From the NCBI GenBank assembly GCA_036841525.1, contig DAITVZ010000054.1:1-37998 (forward strand): a stretch of DNA of 37,998 bases. Direction: 5' to 3'. Each line of letters begins with the position of its first letter. The stretch's first letter is position 1. Below are positions 32,840 through 37,998 of this stretch, in pieces. Made by a program: the position numbers and the translations under genes. Source of the stretch: JAAYEA01 sp012689325 (GTDB taxonomy: Bacteria; Chloroflexota; Anaerolineae; JAAYEA01). The notes beneath the pieces are model-generated. The model searched no databases, was not told the origin of the DNA, and saw only the letters and a program-made list of their open reading frames with translations.

Positions 32840-32869
32840 AACAGCCTCCCCGACGCCGGGGAGGCTGTT
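32840..32869. terminator. Shared hairpin terminator between the GT-C-like gene and oppC
   Basis: AACAGCCTCCCCG (32840-32852) and CGGGGAGGCTGTT (32857-32869) form a perfect 13-pair stem with an ACGC loop. On the minus strand the exit is TGTTTGCTG, on the plus strand TGTTGTCATT. It lies between convergent genes and could serve both; the T-runs are short. Confidence 0.7.
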
Positions 32870-32897
32870 GTCATTCCGTATCCTGGCGGGCAGGCCG

Positions 32898-34061
32898 CTA
32901 GCGACCGTACGGGTCCGCCGCATCCCGGAGGCCATCGCCGAGAAAGTTGAAGGAGAGGATCGCGATCACGACGGCGAGCCCGGGCAGCAGCAGCCACGGC
33001 GCCAGAGCCACCGAGCGCACATTCTGGGCCTCCTGCAGGAGCACGCCCCAACTTACCACCGGCGGGCGCAGCCCCAACCCCAGAAAACTCAGGCTGGTCT
33101 CGCTCAGGATCATGCCGGGGATCGAGAGCGTGATGGAGGCGATGATGTGGCTCGTGAACGAGGGGACCATATGCCGCAGGATGACGCGCAACTCGTTGGA
33201 GCCGGACAGCCGCGCCGCCATGACAAAGTCCTCTTCGCGCAGGCTGAGAAAGCGCCCGCGCACCACGCGCGCCATGCCGGTCCAGCTGATCAACGAGAGA
33301 ATCACCGTGATGGCAAAGTAGACCCGAAGCGGCGGCCAGCCCGGCGGCACGGCGGCAGCCAGGGCCATCCATAGCGGAATCGTCGGCATGGAGCGGATGA
33401 ACTCGATGGTGCGCTGGATGACATTGTCCACAAAGCCGCCATAGTACCCCGAAAAGCCGCCCAGCACGATACCCAGGGTGAGGCTAAGCGCCACGCCCAC
33501 CAGGCCGATAGACATAGAGACGCGAGTGCCATAGATCACCCGCGAGATCATGTCCCTGCCCAGCCGATCGCGCCCCAGGAGGGAGAAAGCGACTTTGGAT
33601 CCCGCAGGGGCCTCGATGCCCAACAGGTGCCGATCCGTTTCCCACAGGCCCCACAGCTTGTAGGCGTCGCCCTTGGCAAAGAGCTTGAGCGGGTAGCGGG
33701 TCGTCCGATCCTCTTTGTAGGTCCACCGCAGGGTGCGCGGGTCCTGCTCGCGTCCCAGGGCATAGACAAACGGTGCCACAAACCGCCCACTCTCGTCGCG
33801 CACGTGGATACGCTGCGGAGGCGCATAGGTAAAGGCCGCGAGCCGTGTGTTGGGATCGTAAGGCGCGATAAACTCGCACAAGATCGCCACCAGATACGAG
33901 AGGATCACCACCACCGCACTGATCATCGCCAGCTTGTGGCGGCGAAACTTCCACCACATCAACTGCCACTGTGTGGCCACATAGACGCGGTCGTTCTCTT
34001 CCAACGCTGGCTCTTCGGGGACGGGAGCCGCGGACACCAGGTCGATCTCTTCGGTGCTCAT
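32898..34061 (-). CDS. Oligopeptide/oligosaccharide ABC permease, OppC/DppC type
   Basis: A 387-residue inner-membrane permease of the binding-protein-dependent type. A cytoplasmic N-tail (about 1-40) and the first helix (LAMISAVVVILSYLVAILCEFIAPYDP) are followed by a long outward loop (about 70-160). The core domain begins at LLGRDRLGRDMISRVIYGTRVS. The ATPase-coupling EAA loop is EEDFVMAARLSGSNELRVILRHMVP. The long first loop is seen in permeases of this group associated with sugars or long peptides. It overlaps the oppB-type stop as ATGA. No solute-binding protein or ATPase genes appear on either side in the window. The upstream genes point to a carbohydrate-derived substrate. Confidence 0.88.
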   Translation of the reverse strand: MSTEEIDLVSAAPVPEEPALEENDRVYVATQWQLMWWKFRRHKLAMISAVVVILSYLVAILCEFIAPYDPNTRLAAFTYAPPQRIHVRDESGRFVAPFVYALGREQDPRTLRWTYKEDRTTRYPLKLFAKGDAYKLWGLWETDRHLLGIEAPAGSKVAFSLLGRDRLGRDMISRVIYGTRVSMSIGLVGVALSLTLGIVLGGFSGYYGGFVDNVIQRTIEFIRSMPTIPLWMALAAAVPPGWPPLRVYFAITVILSLISWTGMARVVRGRFLSLREEDFVMAARLSGSNELRVILRHMVPSFTSHIIASITLSIPGMILSETSLSFLGLGLRPPVVSWGVLLQEAQNVRSVALAPWLLLPGLAVVIAILSFNFLGDGLRDAADPYGR

Positions 34062-35056
34062 CTACTTGCTCCCCCCTCGAACCGGATCCGTGGGTCCACC
34101 CACGCCAGCAGGATATCTGACAAGAGCGTCCCAATCACGGTCAGCACGCTGAGCATAAACACAAAGCTCCCCGCCAGGTACATGTCCTGCGACGTGAGCG
34201 CCCGCAACAACAGCGGTCCCGTGGTCGGCAGCGACAGCACCACCGACACGATGGTGCTTCCGCTCACCAACTGCGGCAGGGTCCAGCCCACGGTGCTGAC
34301 AAACGGGTTGAGGGCCACTCGCACCGGGTACTTCCAAACCACGCGCTTCTCGGTGAGGCCTTTGGCCCTGGCAGTGGTCACGTAAGGCTTGTGCAATTCG
34401 TCCAACAGGTTCGCCCGCATCGTCCGAATCAGCCCCGCCGTGCCCGAAGTCCCCAAGACGAGCATCGGGATCCAGAGGTGCTTCACCAAGTCCGCCACCT
34501 TGGACCAACCCCAGGGCGCATCCACAAACTCGGGCGAAAACAGCCCACCCACGCTCTGGTTAAAGTAGGCAAAAGCGATCCACATCAGCACCAGAGCCAG
34601 CAGAAAATCGGGGATCCCCAACCCCAGAAAGCCGAAAAACGTCGCCACATAGTCGACGAGAGAGTATTGCCTCGTGGCCGAGAGGACGCCAACAGGGATC
34701 GCCAGCAGCCAGGTGAACATCAGGGTGCCAAAGGAAAGCACCACCGTCAGAGCCAGCCGCTCCCAGATCAGGTCGCCCACCGGCACGCGCCACTCCATCG
34801 AGTAGCCGAAATCGCCTTGCAGGACTCCGCCCATCCAGCGAAGGTACTGGATATGCATGGGCTGCCCCAGGCCATAGCGGTCCGCCAGCGCCTCGATCTC
34901 TTGCTGGTCCAGAGCATCGCCTGAGGCCCTCAGGTTGGCGATATAGGAGGTCAGGTAGTCGCCAGGGGGAAGCTGGATGATGATAAACGCCACGACCGAT
35001 ACTGCTAACAGTGTTGGCACTGCCATCAGTATCCGTCGAAGGATGAATTTGGCCAT
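34058..35056 (-). CDS. Oligopeptide/oligosaccharide ABC permease, OppB/DppB type
   Basis: A 332-residue permease that pairs with the OppC-type protein. The N-terminus is classic (MAKFILRRILMAVPTLLAVS), followed by a periplasmic loop with ADRYGLGQPMHIQYLRWMGGVLQGDFGYS, the core helices, and the EAA loop YVTTARAKGLTEKRVVWKYPVRVALNP. GGAAG lies upstream of the ATG. The stop overlaps the next gene as ATGA. An 81-base gap with a 13-pair hairpin (35084-35121) separates it from the PmoA-family gene, so the relative level of permease mRNA may be set there. Confidence 0.9.
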   Translation of the reverse strand: MAKFILRRILMAVPTLLAVSVVAFIIIQLPPGDYLTSYIANLRASGDALDQQEIEALADRYGLGQPMHIQYLRWMGGVLQGDFGYSMEWRVPVGDLIWERLALTVVLSFGTLMFTWLLAIPVGVLSATRQYSLVDYVATFFGFLGLGIPDFLLALVLMWIAFAYFNQSVGGLFSPEFVDAPWGWSKVADLVKHLWIPMLVLGTSGTAGLIRTMRANLLDELHKPYVTTARAKGLTEKRVVWKYPVRVALNPFVSTVGWTLPQLVSGSTIVSVVLSLPTTGPLLLRALTSQDMYLAGSFVFMLSVLTVIGTLLSDILLAWVDPRIRFEGGASR

Positions 35057-35083
35057 TAGGTCACTTCCTCTTGGGCTATCCGG

Positions 35084-35121
35084 TGCAGGTCCGAAGAGAT
35101 CTGTGTCCCTTCGGACCTGCA
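35084..35121. other. 13-bp inverted repeat in the gap before the permease genes
   Basis: TGCAGGTCCGAAG (35084-35096) and CTTCGGACCTGCA (35109-35121) pair perfectly around a 12-base loop. Neither strand has a T-run after it. It may protect or attenuate the operon message, or be an operator. Confidence 0.55.
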
Positions 35122-35136
35122 GGGCCCGGTCGTCAT

Positions 35137-36330
35137 TTAGTGATAGCGCACTTCGACGGAAGGCGGATAGTTAAAGCTCTCAAAGTGAAGCGCGGCGTTG
35201 CTGGTCGTCGCGTCACCGTGGTGGATCATCACGCGATAACGCCAGGTCCTGGACTCGCCCGCCGGGATGTCCATGTCGCCGCGAATGTTGGGGTCGCCAT
35301 AGAAGTCGTGGAGACCAAAGCAGTTCGCGGTCATCAGGCCGTAGGCGCGGACGTGCCAGTAGGTGGGGAAGCGAGGGTTCGTCAGGTGGTCCATCAGGCA
35401 GATGCCGTACCAGCCATCGGCCACGGGGCCCGAATAGTCACACCAGGGCGCCCGCTTGCCCCAGGTCTCCTGCTCATCTTTGCCCTGGCACTTGCCCCCA
35501 GAGCCCGTTTCGATGATGCCGCCGTTCTCGCGCTCCGCCTCGATGGAGGAAGCCATGCGCGCAGAGATCAATCCACCCTCTTTGGTATCGCCGATGGTCA
35601 GAGCCCCCTCGGAGGCATGCAGGGTCACCTCATAGTCAAAGATGCGCCCGTCTTGCGGCGTCAGGTAAAAGGTGACGCGCCGCGTCTCAGTCATGTACAC
35701 GTTCTTGTCGTGGTCGGTCCAGTCCAACTTGGACGTGAAGCCGCCCGCCACGGGACCGCTAAAGGTGCGCGCGAAACCCTTGTGCACCTGCCAGCCATGG
35801 CCCTCGCCCTCGCCCCAGTTCTGGTTTCCATTGATGGCGTCCTGGGCGGTATAGATGCCCTTGTGGTGCGGGTGATCGTTGCTCTCGCCAGCCACGCCCT
35901 CAATCATGGGCCAGTTGCGGGTTACGCCGACCCCATCCGCCGCCAGCACGGGATAGAGATAGGGGTGCACCACCTGCTCACCATAGTTGTAGGTGGTAAA
36001 GTGCTTCCCGCCCACGAACACCTTGAGCTTACCAGGGGCGACTTGCTCGAGCCTGACACCGTCGGTCAGCTTGGGCGCGCAGCACCCTTCCACTGCCTGC
36101 AGCTCGAACTCGCGGGTCTCCTCCGCCACCATGGAGGGGATCACCCAGGCCACGCTCACCTGGCCATCTTCCTCTCGCCAGGCCTGCACGGGCAGCGCCA
36201 CGCCATCGGTCTTGTCCCACAAAGCCACCTTGTCCAGATCCAGGGCAGCGTCTGCCGCTACCTTGCACTGCACGGGGCACCACATCCGATCATGCAACCC
36301 CGCCTTGACGATCAAACGCGCGATTCTCAT
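35137..36330 (-). CDS. PmoA-family (DUF6807) protein
   Basis: A 397-residue protein of the DUF6807 family, labelled PmoA in databases although it is not methane monooxygenase. The hallmark is the histidine cluster: HPYLYPVLA (122-130), VTRNWPMIE (137-145) and NDHPHHKGI (151-159). The fold is expected to be beta-rich, and the family is commonly found beside sugar oxidoreductases and isomerases. Its activity is not established; a role in carbohydrate modification is inferred from neighbours here (TIM-barrel isomerase-like and Gfo/Idh/MocA genes). I chose the ATG at 36330 since AAGGAG and GGGAG precede it; an in-frame ATG 12 codons upstream has no site. It has no signal peptide. Confidence 0.82.
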   Translation of the reverse strand: MRIARLIVKAGLHDRMWCPVQCKVAADAALDLDKVALWDKTDGVALPVQAWREEDGQVSVAWVIPSMVAEETREFELQAVEGCCAPKLTDGVRLEQVAPGKLKVFVGGKHFTTYNYGEQVVHPYLYPVLAADGVGVTRNWPMIEGVAGESNDHPHHKGIYTAQDAINGNQNWGEGEGHGWQVHKGFARTFSGPVAGGFTSKLDWTDHDKNVYMTETRRVTFYLTPQDGRIFDYEVTLHASEGALTIGDTKEGGLISARMASSIEAERENGGIIETGSGGKCQGKDEQETWGKRAPWCDYSGPVADGWYGICLMDHLTNPRFPTYWHVRAYGLMTANCFGLHDFYGDPNIRGDMDIPAGESRTWRYRVMIHHGDATTSNAALHFESFNYPPSVEVRYH

Positions 36331-36391
36331 CTCCCTGTCTCTCCTTTTCGTTTTTGGGATCGCCATTCAGGAGCTACCGCTCCAGGACCAC

Positions 36392-37216
36392 CTACGGCAG
36401 CGCCGCCTTGAGGTTCTCCAGGCTCTGCCGAGCAAGATTCTCTATGCCCATCTCGAACTTGAAAGCCTCGAGCGACAGCCAGCGATCGTAGCCCAGATCA
36501 GCCAACGTCGCCAGGATCGGGCGAAAGTCGAGGTCGCCCATACCAGGCCCCAACTGATTCGGGTCGTTGACATGCACGTGCTTGAACAGCGGCCAGACGG
36601 CCTTGAGTTGCTCAGCCACCGGCCAGCGCGTGTCCGCACCCATGGACTTGCAGTCCACCATCATGCGCAGCCCCGGGTGATCGACCTCCCGGACCATCTT
36701 GGCGACGAGGTCCACCGACGTGAGCAGCTTGCTGCCCATCAATGGTTCGATGCAAAAGAATACGCCGCGCTCGGCCGCCCTCTCGCCGCACCGCCGCATC
36801 GCTTCCACGGTCCACTTCCAAGCTTCCTCCATCGACCAGCCCTCCAGCGGATCGCGCTGCGGCGGTGAGCCAAAGACGAGCGCCTCGCCTCCCACGTCTG
36901 CGCAAAAGTCGATGAGATCCAGGAGATACTTGGAGGTTGCCTCGCGACGCGCCCGGTCCGGGGTGTTCAGATGGAACGGGGTCTTGGCCAGAAGCCAGTG
37001 CATTCCCGATACCTTGAGCCCGGCATCCTCAACGTCCTGGCGGATGCGCTTGCGGTCGGCAGTCGTCAGATCCGTCACCAGCGGGGCCAGCGTGTATGGC
37101 GCCAGCTCGACGCCCTGATAGCCGATGGCTGCGGCGCTGGCCGCGATCTTGGCCAACGACCAGCCCTCGTACATCTCGTTGCACAACGAGTACTTCCACC
37201 GAATGTTAGCTGTCAT
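36392..37216 (-). CDS. Xylose-isomerase-like TIM-barrel sugar epimerase/isomerase
   Basis: A 274-residue protein of the AP-endonuclease-2/xylose-isomerase-like superfamily, whose members isomerise or epimerise sugars, keto-sugars or inosose. The metal-site residues appear in order: VELAPYTL (E37), FFCIEPLMG (E157), MMVDCKS (D188), KHVHVND (H213/H215) and LSLEAFKF (E250). I chose the ATG at 37216 because AAGGAG lies just before it; the frame is open further upstream but passes through the likely promoter. First gene of the operon with the PmoA-family and permease genes. The actual substrate is unknown. Confidence 0.85.
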   Translation of the reverse strand: MTANIRWKYSLCNEMYEGWSLAKIAASAAAIGYQGVELAPYTLAPLVTDLTTADRKRIRQDVEDAGLKVSGMHWLLAKTPFHLNTPDRARREATSKYLLDLIDFCADVGGEALVFGSPPQRDPLEGWSMEEAWKWTVEAMRRCGERAAERGVFFCIEPLMGSKLLTSVDLVAKMVREVDHPGLRMMVDCKSMGADTRWPVAEQLKAVWPLFKHVHVNDPNQLGPGMGDLDFRPILATLADLGYDRWLSLEAFKFEMGIENLARQSLENLKAALP

Positions 37217-37308
37217 CTTGCCACTCCTTGAGAGATTGGGCCGTTCCCTGTTCGTCTCGCCAGGGGTCACCCTGGCTGGGTCGCTCCGCGCCCAGCGGAC
37301 TGGGCAAC

Positions 37309-37338
37309 ATGATACCACGATTCGAGGGGCCGCGCCAA
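37309..37338 (-). promoter_or_regulatory. Probable promoter of the TIM-barrel/PmoA/permease operon
   Basis: On the minus strand TTGGCG (37338-37333), 18 bases, then TATCAT (37314-37309), preceded by TGG as an extended -10, about 90 bases before the TIM-barrel start. The rest of the 37217-37445 gap shows nothing else I can name. Confidence 0.55.
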
Positions 37339-37445
37339 ATAGCGCCGCCCAGCCAGACTACCAACTCGGGTCAGGGGCAGACTCGCCGCCGCGACATTCC
37401 TTGAGATCAGCTCACCTGTGGGTGTCCGCATGCGCAATGTTGCCC

Positions 37446-37998
37446 CTATCCCGTCTTTTCCTCACGCCCGGTCTGGGCGCTCCGGATAGCCCCAAAGACC
37501 ATCGCCAGGCTCTTGACGTTGTCGGTGCAGACGGTCTCCGGCGTCCCGCCGGTCCGCACCGCCCGCAAAAAGTCTCGCATCACCCCGGCGTGACCGCCGA
37601 CCTTGTCGCCGGGATCGCTCTCGGCCACTGGCACATCCGCCCACTCGGAGCGAAAGCCGCCGGACTTGGCCACCACCTGGCACTTGAACCCCTCCGCCCC
37701 GTCCCAGGTGACTGTCCCCTTGTCGCCCACAATGCGCCAGTCGCACTCCCAGGTCGTGTTCAGCCCTTCGGCGCACCAGCTTCCCCGGTAGGTATACACC
37801 ACGCCGTCGGTCATCTGAAAGAGCGCCACCGCGGAGGCGTCGTGGTCGTACCACGAGCCTGCGGGATTCCACTCTTTGGCATAGACCGACACGGGATCGG
37901 TGCCAGAGATCAGGCGCGCCTGATCGAACGAATGGATCGCCATGTCCAGCAGGAGAACGTGCTCCATCCGATCGCGAAACCCGCCAAAGTGCGCGCCG
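37446..37998 (-). CDS. Gfo/Idh/MocA-family oxidoreductase (N-terminus beyond the window)
   Basis: The C-terminal 183 residues of an NAD(P)-dependent sugar oxidoreductase. The frame is open to the right edge, starting GAHFGGFRDRMEHVLLLDMAIHSFD. The last part holds the typical LLDMAIHSFDQARLI helix with its conserved aspartate and histidine. The beta-sheet domain follows (VVYTYRGSWCAEG; WRIVGDKGTVTWDG), then GGHAGVMRDFLRAVRTGGTPET near the end. The Rossmann NAD-binding half lies outside. It is cotranscribed or adjacent to the TIM-barrel gene, a frequent pairing in sugar or cyclitol breakdown. The 229-base gap downstream holds a likely new promoter. Confidence 0.9.
   Translation of the reverse strand, partial: GAHFGGFRDRMEHVLLLDMAIHSFDQARLISGTDPVSVYAKEWNPAGSWYDHDASAVALFQMTDGVVYTYRGSWCAEGLNTTWECDWRIVGDKGTVTWDGAEGFKCQVVAKSGGFRSEWADVPVAESDPGDKVGGHAGVMRDFLRAVRTGGTPETVCTDNVKSLAMVFGAIRSAQTGREEKTG

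Overview
The window is a gene-dense, high-GC bacterial chromosome segment with about 30 protein genes. I saw no rRNA, tRNA, CRISPR array or insertion sequence. The gene set suggests a Chloroflexota (Anaerolineae-like) genome: an LL-diaminopimelate-type aminotransferase, TrmFO, a RACo-like corrinoid activator, corrinoid methyl-transfer genes, fused solute-binding/VWA proteins, and frequent GTG/TTG starts. That placement is inferred from gene content, not from a marker-gene tree. The longest gene-free stretch is about 230 bases (37217-37445).

Layout, left to right. (1) Positions 2-2002: the end of a phosphate operon on the plus strand (partial pstB, an HD-domain hydrolase, phoU), closed by a strong intrinsic terminator. 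(2) Positions 2072-4844: a promoter, a KDPG/KHG-type aldolase, and recJ carrying an unusual insertion. (3) Positions 4912-12150: an accessory block of a STAND-like ATPase fused to an OmpR-type winged helix, a PspA/IM30-like protein, an anchored solute-binding protein, a solute-binding/VWA fusion, a membrane coiled-coil protein and an orphan LivK-like lipoprotein. I think this is the best candidate for an undescribed system, perhaps for sensing the cell surface or membrane stress. (4) Positions 12213-14547: a clostripain-family (C11) protease overlapping a PfkB-type kinase. (5) Positions 14544-17043, minus strand: a corrinoid one-carbon cluster (corrinoid protein, pterin-binding methyltransferase, DUF1638) behind a near-consensus promoter. 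(6) Positions 17125-18309: a hexose-kinase-like gene, then a 53-residue basic protein with its own strong promoter and terminator.

(7) Positions 18381-27614, minus strand: one long, closely packed operon transcribed rnc, RACo-like, trmFO, a 37-codon ORF, M28 peptidase, aminotransferase, DUF4139, hflX. Several junctions overlap or are only 10 bases apart. mutS is divergent from rnc, with a clear promoter for each. (8) Positions 27685-32816: mutS and a large polytopic membrane protein of GT-C type. (9) Positions 32840-37998, minus strand: a carbohydrate-type operon (TIM-barrel isomerase-like, PmoA-family/DUF6807, OppB- and OppC-type permeases), with a Gfo/Idh/MocA oxidoreductase running off the right end.

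How the genes work together. The corrinoid protein, pterin methyltransferase and RACo-like activator are parts of one methyl-transfer chemistry, although the activator sits in a distant housekeeping operon and no substrate-specific methyltransferase is present. The accessory block joins a cytoplasmic DNA-binding ATPase and a PspA-like membrane remodeller to extracytoplasmic binding domains, which suggests signalling across the envelope. Recurrent promoter features (extended -10, TGGTATAAT-like) and strong hairpin terminators make the transcription units fairly easy to delimit.
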